A stretch of DNA of 64,000 nt from an uncultured Tenacibaculum sp. (GCA_947501615.1 CANMWK010000010.1:62001-126000); one strand, 5' to 3'; positions 1 through 8,676 are shown, counted from the first letter of the stretch. The notes: generated by a model not told the origin, from the sequence alone. Made by a program: numbers and translations.

Positions 1-992
1 ACAGCACATTTACTAATAATTAGTGATGAATTGGTTGGATTTGGAAGAATTACCGTTTTACTTACTCGATGTTGTTCTAAATGTTCTTTATGACGATCGC
101 TACGCAATAAAACAACAATCATATGGCAACTGTGTTTTTGCTTTCTTAATTTTTCTGCACAGTTAGTTGCAAACGTAGATACACGTTCTTTGATGTTTTC
201 AATATCAGAATAGGTATACTCAAAACTACGTGTTGTTGCAATTGCTTTTTTATCCTTTTCTTCGTCCAATTTCATTGTTGGTTTTCCCAATAGATCTTGT
301 TGTAATCTCCAAACCACAATAGAATATTTTTTGCGAACCATTTCACTATCCAATTGTGTAAAGTCATACGCTTTTACACAACCGGCGGCTTTTAATTTTT
401 TTTGCAATCCGCGACCAATTCCCCAAACTTTTTCAATAGGCATCCATTGTAAAGCTTTAATTCTTTTTTCTTCAGAATCAATAACATAAACGCCTCCAGT
501 TTCTTTCAAAAATTTTCGAGCAATTTTATTAGCCACTTTACTTAGAGCTTTCGTAGGAGCTATACCAACACAAGTCGGAATTCCCGTCCATTGTAAAATA
601 CGATTTCGAATTTTATTTCCGTAGTCATCTAAATCGTAATTTTCGAAACCTTTAAATTCAAGGAAAGCTTCATCAATAGAATAAATTTCAATATCAGGAG
701 TAAACTGAGCTAGAATTTTCATTACTCGATCACTCATATCTCCGTATAATGGGTAATTAGAAGAAATTACCTTAATGTTGTGTTGTTTACAATAATTTTC
801 CCATTTAAAAATAGGAGCACCCATAGGTAAACCGATTGCTTTGGCTTCATCACTTCTAGATATTACGCACCCATCGTTATTGCTTAAAATAGCCACAGGT
901 TTATTTTGCAAGTTCGGATTAAAAACTCGCTCGCAAGAAGCATAAAAATTATTACAATCAACTAAAGCAAACATTGCTGTAAATTTAATCAT
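1..992 (-). CDS. umuC: UmuC-like Y-family DNA polymerase (partial, C-terminus outside window)
   Basis: The reverse strand reads without a stop from the ATG at 990-992 to the window edge (about 330 codons). The N-terminus contains FALVDCNNFYASCERVF, then SNNDGCVISRSDEAKA and YSIDEAF, which are the Y-family palm and catalytic acidic motifs in the UmuC arrangement rather than the DinB one. In this family the protein is the catalytic subunit of an error-prone translesion polymerase. A second in-frame ATG at 972-974 would give an E. coli-like start (MFALVDCN), so the start is uncertain by six codons. The usual umuD partner is not upstream, since an Lrp-family gene diverges there. The missing C-terminus lies before position 1. 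Confidence 0.93.
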   Translation of the reverse strand, partial: MIKFTAMFALVDCNNFYASCERVFNPNLQNKPVAILSNNDGCVISRSDEAKAIGLPMGAPIFKWENYCKQHNIKVISSNYPLYGDMSDRVMKILAQFTPDIEIYSIDEAFLEFKGFENYDLDDYGNKIRNRILQWTGIPTCVGIAPTKALSKVANKIARKFLKETGGVYVIDSEEKRIKALQWMPIEKVWGIGRGLQKKLKAAGCVKAYDFTQLDSEMVRKKYSIVVWRLQQDLLGKPTMKLDEEKDKKAIATTRSFEYTYSDIENIKERVSTFATNCAEKLRKQKHSCHMIVVLLRSDRHKEHLEQHRVSKTVILPNPTNSSLIISKCA

Positions 993-1059
993 TATATCCT
1001 AGTTTTTAAATTATACTATGATATTCATATCCTTTAATCTTTTCCTTATTTTTGTTTTT

Positions 1060-1521
1060 ATGTCGAAAAAGTTAAAAATTGATGGTATAGATAAAATTAT
1101 CATCAAACGGTTAGTAAAAGATGCGCGAACACCTATTTTAAGTATTGCAAGAGAAGTAGGAATTTCTGGAGCAGCTATTCATCAACGTTTACGAAAATTA
1201 GATGATTCTAATTTAATTGATGGATACAAAATGGTGTTAAATCCTAAAGCATTAGGATATACAACAACTGCCTTTGTAGGTGTTTTTTTAGAATCTGCCA
1301 ATTTATATTCTTCTGCTATAAAACGATTAAAAGATATTCCTGAAGTGGTTGAAAGTCATTATACAACAGGAAACTATGCTGTGTTTATTAAGATCATGTG
1401 TAAGAACAATCAAGATTTAATGCATTTGTTAAATAAAGATATACAAACTATAAAAGGTGTGTCTAGAACAGAAACATTTATATCTTTGGATCAGCAAATA
1501 GATCGACAAATAAAAATTTAG
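1060..1521 (+). CDS. Lrp/AsnC-family transcriptional regulator
   Basis: The product is about 153 residues. An N-terminal winged HTH (DGIDKIIIKRLVKDARTPIL, then IAREVGISGAAIHQRLRKL) is followed by a RAM/AsnC ligand-binding domain (LGYTTTAFVGVFLE, with a VVESHYTTGNYAVFIKI strand). Lrp-family proteins form octamers that sense amino acids and regulate metabolism. The open frame extends upstream to 1018, but those 14 residues are hydrophobic and foreign to the family, so I place the start at the ATG at 1060 (MSKKLKIDG). It diverges from the umuC-like gene and is followed after 9 bp by a HupE-like gene. Its effector and targets cannot be read from the sequence. Confidence 0.9.
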   Translation: MSKKLKIDGIDKIIIKRLVKDARTPILSIAREVGISGAAIHQRLRKLDDSNLIDGYKMVLNPKALGYTTTAFVGVFLESANLYSSAIKRLKDIPEVVESHYTTGNYAVFIKIMCKNNQDLMHLLNKDIQTIKGVSRTETFISLDQQIDRQIKI

Positions 1522-1530
1522 AGCTTAATA

Positions 1531-2112
1531 ATGAAAGAGTTTATCGAATATTTTGAATTAGGATTGTTTCATGTGCTTGATATTAAAGCATATGATCACA
1601 TTCTTTTTTTAATTGTTTTAGCCATAGTATACCAATTTAAACAATGGAAAAAAGTATTGTGGTTAGTTACGTTATTTACCATAGGGCATTCTATCACCTT
1701 AGCTTTATCTGCATTTGGTGTGATTAATGTACGAGCAGATTTGGTAGAGTTTTTAATTCCACTTACCATATTTATTACTGGATTAATGAATGTGCTTACC
1801 GCACGTAAAGCATCTGTAGGGAAAGAAAATCAAAATTTATTTTTCGCTTTATTTTTTGGATTAATACACGGTTTAGGTTTTTCGAATTACTTTAAAATGA
1901 TGGTGGCAAGAGGTGAAGATAAAGTAGTGCCGTTATTAGAATTTGCCTTAGGGGTAGAGGCTGCTCAAGTAATTATTGTGGCTTTAATATTATTGTTTGG
2001 TGGATTGGTGCAATCTGTTTTTGGAGTGAATCGAAGAGATTGGATTTTAGTAGGATCGTCTATAGTTATCGGTTTTGCATTACAAATGATGGTTGACCGT
2101 GTTTTTTGGTAA
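1531..2112 (+). CDS. HupE/UreJ-family membrane protein
   Basis: This is a 193-residue polytopic inner-membrane protein with about six hydrophobic segments. Conserved polar positions within membrane segments include YDHILFLIVLA, TIGHSITLAL and FGLIHGLGFS. The HD/H pattern is typical of the HupE/UreJ family, some of which transport nickel or other metals. No urease or hydrogenase genes are nearby, so the substrate is unknown, and in Bacteroidota these homologues are usually stand-alone. It probably shares a transcript with the Lrp gene 9 bp upstream and the dCMP deaminase 45 bp downstream. Confidence 0.8.
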   Translation: MKEFIEYFELGLFHVLDIKAYDHILFLIVLAIVYQFKQWKKVLWLVTLFTIGHSITLALSAFGVINVRADLVEFLIPLTIFITGLMNVLTARKASVGKENQNLFFALFFGLIHGLGFSNYFKMMVARGEDKVVPLLEFALGVEAAQVIIVALILLFGGLVQSVFGVNRRDWILVGSSIVIGFALQMMVDRVFW

Positions 2113-2157
2113 AAATTAACGAGAAAAACTCAATTTTCTCCGTATTTTAGCTTTTCT

Positions 2158-2586
2158 ATGACTTTAACAAAAAAAGAATTAAAGTATGCTAAGGCCTATT
2201 TAAAAATAGCTGAAGAATGGGCACAGCTTTCCTATTGTCAACGTAAAAAAGTGGGTGCGATTATTGTAAAAGATCGTATGATTATTTCTGATGGATATAA
2301 TGGAACTCCTACGGGTTTTGAAAATGTATGTGAAGACGAAGATGGTAAAACAAAATGGTCTGTATTACACGCTGAGGCAAATGCAATCTTAAAAGTAGCA
2401 GGCTCTACACAAACTTGTAAAGGAGCTACATTATATGTTACGTTATCTCCTTGTAGAGAATGCAGTAAATTAATTCATCAATCAGGAATTACAAGAGTAA
2501 TTTACTCAAGAAAATATAAAGATATTTCAGGATTAAAGTTTTTAGAGAAAGCAGGAGTAGAATTGATTTATTTACCGAATGAATAA
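2158..2586 (+). CDS. dCMP/cytidine deaminase-family protein (ComEB-like)
   Basis: The product has 142 residues. The zinc-dependent deaminase signature is complete: HAEANAI supplies the zinc-binding His and the proton-shuttling Glu, and SPCRECSKLI supplies the two zinc-binding Cys. The N-terminal half (CQRKKVGAIIVKD, then SDGYNGTPTGFENVCE) matches dCMP deaminases, which make dUMP for thymidylate synthesis. Length is normal for the family. The stop codon overlaps the start of the S41 protease gene by 8 bp, so the two are likely translationally coupled. Confidence 0.92.
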   Translation: MTLTKKELKYAKAYLKIAEEWAQLSYCQRKKVGAIIVKDRMIISDGYNGTPTGFENVCEDEDGKTKWSVLHAEANAILKVAGSTQTCKGATLYVTLSPCRECSKLIHQSGITRVIYSRKYKDISGLKFLEKAGVELIYLPNE

Positions 2587-4162
2587 AAATTACTTACCCA
2601 TATATTTTGCCATAGCAACAGCCTTCGGAATTATAGTTGGTTATTTTTTTAGTGGTAATACAGCACGTTTTAGCAAAGTGTCTGCTCATGAACAAAAAGT
2701 GAAACGACTAATAAACTTTATTCAGCGTGATTACGTTGATGAAGTAGATACAGATCAATTATTAGACGGTGCTATTGCGGAGATGCTAACCAAGTTAGAT
2801 CCTCACTCTGTTTATATTCCTAAAGAGAATTTACAAGCGGTTACTGAAAGTATGCAAGGTAATTTTGTCGGTATCGGAGTACAATTTCGATTAATAAAAG
2901 ATACGATTACAGTAATTCATCCTATGGAAGGTGGACCGAGTGTAAAAAAAGGAATCTTGGCTGGAGACCGTATTTTAATGGCAGATGAGGATACGTTGTT
3001 TGGTAAAAGTCTTAGAAATAGACAGATATTAAAAAGACTAAAAGGAAAACCAAGCTCAAAAGTAAAATTGCAGGTTTACCGAAAATCAAATGACAGTTTG
3101 TTTGATGTGACAGTGAAAAGAGGTAAAATAAATATAAAAAGTGTTGATGTCGCTTATATGTTAAACGATAGTGTAGGATATATAAAGTTAGATCGATTTG
3201 CACAAAATACCTATAGAGAATTTAAAACGTCGTTAGATGATCTACTCACCAAAGGGATGACGGATTTGGTTTTAGATTTACGAGGAAATGGAGGAGGATT
3301 TATTCATATTGCGAATAAAATAGTTGACGAATTTTTAGAAGATGATAAACTGATTGTATTCACTAAAAATAATGGAGGAGAAACTGTAGAATCTTTCGCT
3401 ACTGAAAAAGGAGATTTTGAAGAGGGAGGATTATATGTGTTAATTGATGAAAATTCAGCTTCAGCTTCAGAAATTGTTGCAGGAGCATTACAAGATAATG
3501 ATAAAGGAACCATTATTGGAAGAAGATCTTTTGGGAAAGGACTAGTACAAGAAGAAATGGATTTAGGAGATGGTTCTGCGGTTCGCTTAACTACAGCACG
3601 ATATTATACACCTACAGGAAGATCCATACAAAAACCCTATAATATCGGATTAGAATTAAAAAATCCAAATGCTTTACGTAATAGTGTTAATTATGGAGAC
3701 GAAGTTGAAAGTCGCTACAGAAATGGTGAGCTGTTTAATAAAGATAGTATTAAATTAATAGATAGTTTACAATACGAGACACCTAAAGGAAAAATTGTTT
3801 ATGGAGGTGGAGGTATAGTGCCTGATGTTTTTGTACCGATAGATACTACAGCGTATTTACCTGCTATTTTCTTTACTCCGATGAATGAATTTGCTTTTAA
3901 TTATGTAGATAATCATAGACGAGAATTAAATGAACTTTCTTTTGAAGCGTTTGTGAATGATTTCGATAAGGAAGGAGAAATATCTGATGAATTTTTTGAT
4001 AAAGTAAAAGACAAAAGAATTTCTTCACAAACCAGAGAGAAGTTAAGAAAACTACTAAAAATTAATATCGCAAGAGAATTATTTAACGATGAAGGTTGGT
4101 ACCGACTCAATCATTTAGATGATAATATGATTAAACAGGTTTTTGAACTTGAAAAAAAATAA
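2579..4162 (+). CDS. S41-family C-terminal processing peptidase
   Basis: This 527-residue protease starts with an uncleaved signal or membrane anchor (LPIYFAIATAFGIIVGYFF). A PDZ domain lies at about 85-170 (GNFVGIGVQFR, then GGPSVKKGILAGDRIL). The S41 core has LDLRGNGGG at about 220, SASASE at 293-298 with the catalytic Ser, and K320 in FGKGLVQ as the general base, giving the Ser-Lys spacing of CtpA/CtpB enzymes. Such proteases trim or degrade envelope proteins in the periplasm. The start overlaps the deaminase gene. A strong terminator follows immediately. Confidence 0.93.
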   Translation: MNKNYLPIYFAIATAFGIIVGYFFSGNTARFSKVSAHEQKVKRLINFIQRDYVDEVDTDQLLDGAIAEMLTKLDPHSVYIPKENLQAVTESMQGNFVGIGVQFRLIKDTITVIHPMEGGPSVKKGILAGDRILMADEDTLFGKSLRNRQILKRLKGKPSSKVKLQVYRKSNDSLFDVTVKRGKINIKSVDVAYMLNDSVGYIKLDRFAQNTYREFKTSLDDLLTKGMTDLVLDLRGNGGGFIHIANKIVDEFLEDDKLIVFTKNNGGETVESFATEKGDFEEGGLYVLIDENSASASEIVAGALQDNDKGTIIGRRSFGKGLVQEEMDLGDGSAVRLTTARYYTPTGRSIQKPYNIGLELKNPNALRNSVNYGDEVESRYRNGELFNKDSIKLIDSLQYETPKGKIVYGGGGIVPDVFVPIDTTAYLPAIFFTPMNEFAFNYVDNHRRELNELSFEAFVNDFDKEGEISDEFFDKVKDKRISSQTREKLRKLLKINIARELFNDEGWYRLNHLDDNMIKQVFELEKK

Positions 4163-4165
4163 CAG

Positions 4166-4191
4166 AACTCGCCTAAGGGCGAGTTTTTTTT
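4166..4191 (+). terminator. Rho-independent terminator after the S41 protease gene
   Basis: ACTCGCC (4167-4173) pairs with GGCGAGT (4178-4184) around a 4-nt loop, and an eight-T run (4184-4191) follows. It begins 4 bp after the S41 stop codon and separates that unit from the sigma-factor operon. Confidence 0.93.
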
Positions 4192-4272
4192 ATGAAAAAA
4201 ACGAAAACAAAATGTAACCTTTAAAAAAAGCAGAGGTATTACTAATAGAAACTAATCAAAACTACCATAAAG

Positions 4273-4827
4273 TTGAACCATATAACTGATGAAGAAATAA
4301 TGAAAGCTGTAGCTCATGGAGAGCTAAATAAGCTGTCTGTATTATTCGATAGATACCATGTTCGAATTTATAATTTCTTTCAGAAAATGACACATAACAA
4401 AATGGTAAGTGAAGATTTAACACAAGAAGTTTTTATAAAAATATTAAAGTATAGAAACTCTTACAATGATGGTAATTTTGCTTCATGGTTGTATACCGTA
4501 GCAAGAAATATATTTTCCAGTTATTACCAAAAGCAAAAAAAAGAACGAAGTAATGTTATAGAAGATGATTTTTTAAGTTCTGAAGTCGAACTTTTTACCG
4601 ATTCAAATAAAGAAGATTTAGAACATTTACAACGTTCGTTATTAAAGTTAAATGATAAAGATAGAGCGTTAATAGTGATGCATAAACTTCAAGAAATACA
4701 ATATGAGCAAATCGCACAAATTGTAGGAAGTTCAGAAAATGCAGTAAAAGTGAAAACGCATAGAGCATTAAAAAAGTTAAAGGAGATTTATTTTCAATCA
4801 ATACATACAGTAAATAGCAAAAATTAA
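4273..4827 (+). CDS. ECF-type RNA polymerase sigma factor
   Basis: The product is 184 residues from a TTG start, or about 175 from the ATG at 4300; the TTG form keeps the usual N-terminal helix. Region 2 is clear (ALFDRYH-like LSVLFDRYHVRIYNFF, SEDLTQEVFIKIL, then FASWLYTVARNIF). Region 4 is also clear (LNDKDRALIVMHKLQEIQYE, then IAQIVGSSENAVKVKTHRAL). It should direct RNA polymerase to its own regulon. The gene directly downstream (3 bp) encodes the putative membrane anti-sigma factor. Confidence 0.93.
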   Translation: MNHITDEEIMKAVAHGELNKLSVLFDRYHVRIYNFFQKMTHNKMVSEDLTQEVFIKILKYRNSYNDGNFASWLYTVARNIFSSYYQKQKKERSNVIEDDFLSSEVELFTDSNKEDLEHLQRSLLKLNDKDRALIVMHKLQEIQYEQIAQIVGSSENAVKVKTHRALKKLKEIYFQSIHTVNSKN

Positions 4828-4830
4828 AGT

Positions 4831-5586
4831 ATGATGGAGTGTAAAGATGTACAAGAACAATTGATGGCATATATGATGAATGAAGTTGCTGAATCAGAAA
4901 AAGTAGCGATTGAAAAACATATTCAAACTTGTGGCAGTTGCAAAGCAGAATTAGAAAGTATTCAATCATTTTTAGAAGTTATGAACACTGTTGAAGAAGA
5001 ACAACCAAGTCATAATTTCAAACAACGTTTTGAAACTGCTTTACAAGAAGAAATACATAAAGAAAACACTAAAATTGTTCCGTTGTCTTCCTCAAAAGAA
5101 TGGAAAAGCTATATGCGAGTTGCAGCTAGTGTAATCATACTAATTAGCGGATATTTTTTAGGGAAAATATCAAAAACTCAAGAATTGAATGTGAACCAAG
5201 AGCAGCAACAACTGTTCGCATTGTTGGAAAACCAATCGGCTAGTAAACGAATTTTAGCGATCTCAAAAACAACTACCTATTCCGTAGAAGATTCTCGCAT
5301 TATAGATGCTTTAATTAATAAAATGTTTGTAGATAAAAATACAAATGTACGTTTAGCAGCCATAGAAGCCTTAGCCAAATTTTCAAGTTTAGAAAAAGTT
5401 CGAAATGCTTTATTAAAAGCGTTAGAAACAGATAAAGAACCTTCGGTTCAAATAGAGTTGATTCAAGTTTTAGCAGATATTCAGGAAAAAAGAGCGCTCA
5501 TTCCTATGAAAAAACTGTTAGATCATGAAGAAACACCAGATTATGTCAAACAAGAGTTAGCGTATACTATGCCAACTTTAATTTAA
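4831..5586 (+). CDS. Membrane anti-sigma factor with zinc-finger head and HEAT-repeat tail
   Basis: This 251-residue protein has an anti-sigma zinc-finger domain at the N-terminus (CKDVQEQLMAYM, then HIQTCGSCKAEL, the H-x3-C-x2-C motif). A single membrane segment lies near residues 92-110 (VAASVIILISGYFLG). The outer part of about 140 residues carries HEAT-like helical repeats (NTNVRLAAIEALAKFSSLE, then EPSVQIELIQVLADI). It follows the ECF sigma gene by 3 bp, the classical sigma/anti-sigma arrangement. The HEAT repeats are on the periplasmic side if the topology is standard, and could be the signal-sensing or partner-binding part. Confidence 0.87.
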   Translation: MMECKDVQEQLMAYMMNEVAESEKVAIEKHIQTCGSCKAELESIQSFLEVMNTVEEEQPSHNFKQRFETALQEEIHKENTKIVPLSSSKEWKSYMRVAASVIILISGYFLGKISKTQELNVNQEQQQLFALLENQSASKRILAISKTTTYSVEDSRIIDALINKMFVDKNTNVRLAAIEALAKFSSLEKVRNALLKALETDKEPSVQIELIQVLADIQEKRALIPMKKLLDHEETPDYVKQELAYTMPTLI

Positions 5587-5593
5587 TAATATT

Positions 5594-6400
5594 ATGAGAA
5601 AATTAATAACAATTACAGCATTACTTTTATTAGCTGTAGTATATGGACAAAAGAAAAGCTTTACCTATTCATTACAAGGGGTAAAAACGGTAAGAATAGA
5701 TACTGATACAAAAGTAAAAATTGCAGCATCTGGAACTAATGAATTGGTGATAAAAGAAAAACGTGATAACGATGAGGAACATTGCGAAGATTGTGACGAC
5801 GATCAAAATCATAAATCATTAGAAGAAAAAACAAAAGGTTTAAAAGCTATATATCCAGGGGGAGAGGATACCACAAATGGTATGGGATTTTCTATAGAAA
5901 GAAAGGGAGATGTCTTACACGTGATAGATTTATTATCTCACGTAAAACGTAATCATTTAGATGTAACATTACCAAAAAATATTCATATTATTTTCACAAC
6001 ACGAATCTTAGGAGCTGTAGAGGTTGTTGGCTTTACTTCGGAAGTTGAAGCAAAAACAAATGTAGGAAACATAATAATGAAAGATGTTACAGGGCCAATT
6101 ACAGTAAATGCAAATACAGGAAATGTGAATATAGAATTCGTTAAAGTGAATCAGAGTTCGCCAATCACTATTTTTTCAAACGTAGGAGAAATTGACGTAA
6201 CTATACCAGAAAATACAAAGGCAAATTTAGATTTAAAAACACGAGGAACGTTTTATACTAATTTTGAGATTGAGATGCCTAAAAAAGATGGGTTAAAAGC
6301 CGTAAGGGGAAGTCAGAAAATTTCAAGTGCTCTAAATAATGGAGGAGTTCAAATTAAATTAAAATCTACACTAGGAAATATTTATTTAAGGAAGAAGTAA
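5594..6400 (+). CDS. Secreted DUF4097-like beta-repeat protein, copy 1
   Basis: The product is 268 residues with a cleavable signal peptide (ITITALLLLAVVYGQ). Past residue 100 it is built of short beta repeats that recur as TNVGNIIMKD, NTGNVNIEF and STLGNIYLRKK, the pattern of DUF4097/GIN-type beta-helical putative adhesins. An acidic Cys-containing patch (EEHCEDCDDDQNH) near residue 60 could bind metal. The gene is 8 bp after the anti-sigma gene and probably in its operon, so it may be an effector or co-sensor of the ECF system. Biochemical role unknown. Confidence 0.75.
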   Translation: MRKLITITALLLLAVVYGQKKSFTYSLQGVKTVRIDTDTKVKIAASGTNELVIKEKRDNDEEHCEDCDDDQNHKSLEEKTKGLKAIYPGGEDTTNGMGFSIERKGDVLHVIDLLSHVKRNHLDVTLPKNIHIIFTTRILGAVEVVGFTSEVEAKTNVGNIIMKDVTGPITVNANTGNVNIEFVKVNQSSPITIFSNVGEIDVTIPENTKANLDLKTRGTFYTNFEIEMPKKDGLKAVRGSQKISSALNNGGVQIKLKSTLGNIYLRKK

Positions 6401-6487
6401 ACGAATATGATTTTTGGAATATAATTCCGTGTAACTATTTTGTTACTTGAGTGAAATTATTCGTAATGGATTGAAGAATAGTTTTTT

Positions 6488-6563
6488 ATCGAGAAGTAGT
6501 CGGATAGTTCTCGATATATTTTTTACTGCGTTGACACTTCGAAAAAAATACTCGAACTGACAT
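6488..6563 (-). repeat. Intergenic REP-like element, copy 1
   Basis: On the minus strand this element begins TGTCAGTTCGAGT (complement of 6550-6562) and ends in a hairpin with arms ATCGAGAA and TTCTCGAT (6488-6495 and 6508-6515). The same 13-nt head recurs on the plus strand at 8747-8759 in the next long intergenic gap. Short elements with such heads are common in flavobacterial spacers; assignment to a mobile REP family is inference. Confidence 0.55.
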
Positions 6564-6630
6564 ATGTGAAAAAATTAACCATAAATCGTATAACCTCAAA
6601 AATCATAATTAATTTTTTAAACAACTAAAA

Positions 6631-7362
6631 ATGAAAAGAATACTTTTTTTCATAGGATTGCTATTGTCTTTTAGTAACCTATCAGCACAGAAAAAAACAG
6701 AAATTAAGCATACAGTTTCAGGTATTGAAAATGTGGAAATCAACATAAAATTTGCTCAAAATATTCAAATTAAAAATTGGAATAAAAAAGAAGTTTTAAT
6801 AACGGCTTTAGCTAATTTAAATGATAATAAAGACAATGAATATTTTTCACTAAAAGGAAAAAAAATAGGAAATACATATTCAGTGAAATCAGATTATGGG
6901 ATTTTTTTTGAAGAGCATAAAAGACAAGTAACGATAACAGATAAGAACGGAAATTGTAATAGTTATAACTATTGTAGATATCATAATGAGGTTATTGTAG
7001 ATTATACGATTTATGTTCCTGAAAACATGAATCTTAAAATTAAAAGTATTTCAGGGAGTGTCGATCAATTAGTGTATAATGGAAACTTAACTTTAGATTT
7101 GATTAGTGGTAATATTACTGTGAAAAAACATTCAAATAAAATGCAATTAAAAACAATTAGCGGAGATATTGATGTGTATGTTTCAGATGCTGAATTTAAA
7201 GCAAAAACCTTAACAGGAACTGTATATTCTGACTTAAAAATCGATTTTGACAATAAAAAAAGACCTAATGCATATCAAAAAATTTACGGGAAAGTAAAAA
7301 ATGGAACAGCTTCGTTGGAGTTAAATACTATTAGTGGGAATATATTTTTAAGAAAAAAATAA
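6631..7362 (+). CDS. Secreted DUF4097-like beta-repeat protein, copy 2
   Basis: The product is 243 residues with a signal peptide ending near SNLSAQ. It has the same architecture as the protein encoded at 5594-6400 and the same ending (NTISGNIFLRKK against STLGNIYLRKK). Repeats SISGSVDQL, LISGNITVKK, TISGDIDVYV and TLTGTVYSDL give about 20-residue beta-helical rungs. A Cys-containing patch (CNSYNYCRYH) near residue 112 replaces the acidic Cys patch of copy 1. It looks like a diverged tandem duplicate separated by a REP-like spacer. Function unknown; probably part of the ECF-controlled envelope response. Confidence 0.72.
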   Translation: MKRILFFIGLLLSFSNLSAQKKTEIKHTVSGIENVEINIKFAQNIQIKNWNKKEVLITALANLNDNKDNEYFSLKGKKIGNTYSVKSDYGIFFEEHKRQVTITDKNGNCNSYNYCRYHNEVIVDYTIYVPENMNLKIKSISGSVDQLVYNGNLTLDLISGNITVKKHSNKMQLKTISGDIDVYVSDAEFKAKTLTGTVYSDLKIDFDNKKRPNAYQKIYGKVKNGTASLELNTISGNIFLRKK

Positions 7363-7369
7363 AAGTAAA

Positions 7370-7415
7370 TTTAGTATATGACAAAACTATTTTTAAAATT
7401 TTGTCATATACTAAA
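7370..7415. repeat. Perfect 17-bp inverted repeat (long AT-rich hairpin)
   Basis: TTTAGTATATGACAAAA (7370-7386) is perfectly complementary to 7399-7415, with a 12-nt loop. It starts 7 bp after the stop codon of the second DUF4097-like gene, so it may end that transcript or protect its 3' end. No T-run follows on the plus strand, so it is not a textbook terminator. Confidence 0.85.
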
Positions 7416-7514
7416 AAAGTAAAACTCAGTAGGTAGAATTTCAATAATTCAAACTGTTATTAATTGATAGTTTTTTAAATTGCGTATCTAAAAATCAAAC
7501 TAAAATAAATTTAT

Positions 7515-8633
7515 ATGAAAAAATTGCTTTTCGGACTAGTTGTTGTCTGTTCAATTTCTTGTACAAAAGAAACGAAAACGTATAAGGGTTTACCTGTTTT
7601 AAAAACAAGTAAAAATAAAGTTGATGTTAAATTAAATGGCAACTGGTATAAAGGAGCTTGGACTTTAAATCCTGAGAAATTAAAAGACACATTATATTTA
7701 AAATCTATAGATCAAACAGAGGTGCTGGTTGCTTTTGCTTCGGAAACAGATAGTCTTTTTTATGGAGTAAAAGAAAATGAAACATATGAGTTTTATGCCA
7801 AGTTAAAGGATTCTATGTATGCGCACATGTTAATTCTTAGAGAAGCTTATGCTAAAGAAACAATAGCATTTGGTAACACTGTTAATTCCTCGTTACAAAT
7901 TAAATATATAAAGGACAAAGAGGTTCCTTATTTAAAAGATTTGGAAAAAAAATACCCGATAGAACCTGTTATCGCTAATAAAATATCTGATATTGATAAA
8001 ATTTTGAGTGTATTGAACTGGACTAGCTGTAGGTGGAAGCACAATGGAAATGTATCACCTAGTAAGTCAGATGCAATTACTATTTTAAATGAAGCTAAAG
8101 AAGGAAAAGAATTTCCTTGTTTTGCCTACGGAATAGTTTTAAAATCTCAATTAGAAAACGCAGGATTTAAATCGCGAACGATTTATTTAAAGGCTAAAGA
8201 CGTAGAGACTAGAAAGAGTTCACCGGGGCATGTTGCTACAGAAGTATATTCTGAGGAATTCAATAAATGGATTTTTGTAGACGGGCAATTTAATATCATG
8301 CCGATGTTAAACGGAGTACCATTAAATGCAGTTGAAATGCAAGATGCAATTACGAATAGTTATAACGATTTAATGTTTGAGAGTTTAACAGAGGTTTCTA
8401 AACGTGAATATGCAGAGTTTGTTTACGACTATTTGTATCATTTTGATATAAGTTTAGATCAACGTTATTTAGAGAATACAGCGCTTAAAACACATACATT
8501 TGCAGGAAAAAGTAATCTAATGCTAGTACCTACAGGAAGTAAAAATCCTACTAAAATAGCTCGTTGGAATATGACTTTGGATGATTATTTTTATACTAAT
8601 TCATTGAGGGATTTTTATGCAAAGCCCATTTAA
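7515..8633 (+). CDS. Lipoprotein with transglutaminase-like Cys-His-Asp triad
   Basis: This 372-residue protein begins with a lipoprotein signal (LFGLVVVCSISC, then TKE). The centre resembles a transglutaminase/papain-like fold: C202 in KEFPCFAYGIVLKSQLENAG, H239 in SPGHVATEVYS and D256 in KWIFVDGQFN. The order and spacing (37 and 17 residues) fit the family. The N-terminal 100 residues look like a separate beta domain. Enzymes of this fold can act as proteases, peptidoglycan amidases or crosslinkers, and the substrate is not predictable. The gene has its own 150-bp leader and its own terminator. Confidence 0.65.
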   Translation: MKKLLFGLVVVCSISCTKETKTYKGLPVLKTSKNKVDVKLNGNWYKGAWTLNPEKLKDTLYLKSIDQTEVLVAFASETDSLFYGVKENETYEFYAKLKDSMYAHMLILREAYAKETIAFGNTVNSSLQIKYIKDKEVPYLKDLEKKYPIEPVIANKISDIDKILSVLNWTSCRWKHNGNVSPSKSDAITILNEAKEGKEFPCFAYGIVLKSQLENAGFKSRTIYLKAKDVETRKSSPGHVATEVYSEEFNKWIFVDGQFNIMPMLNGVPLNAVEMQDAITNSYNDLMFESLTEVSKREYAEFVYDYLYHFDISLDQRYLENTALKTHTFAGKSNLMLVPTGSKNPTKIARWNMTLDDYFYTNSLRDFYAKPI

Positions 8634-8641
8634 GACATAAT

Positions 8642-8676
8642 AAAACCGAAGTAGTAAGACTTCGGTTTTATTTTTA
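8642..8676 (+). terminator. Rho-independent terminator after the transglutaminase-like gene
   Basis: AAAACCGAAGT (8642-8652) pairs with ACTTCGGTTTT (8659-8669) around a 6-nt loop and is followed by a T-rich stretch. The A-rich left flank means it could also work on the minus strand for the convergent beta-helix gene. Confidence 0.9.

Noticed and set aside
2121..2140. GAGAAAA/TTTTCTC inverted repeat between the HupE-like and deaminase genes
   Set aside because: Only 7 bp, AT-rich and without a T-run, and it lies between genes that look cotranscribed; too weak to call a terminator.
4595..4969. Minus-strand open frame opposite the sigma/anti-sigma genes
   Set aside because: It is Leu/Tyr/Phe-rich in the way expected from the complement of AT-rich coding DNA, and it overlaps two well-supported genes.
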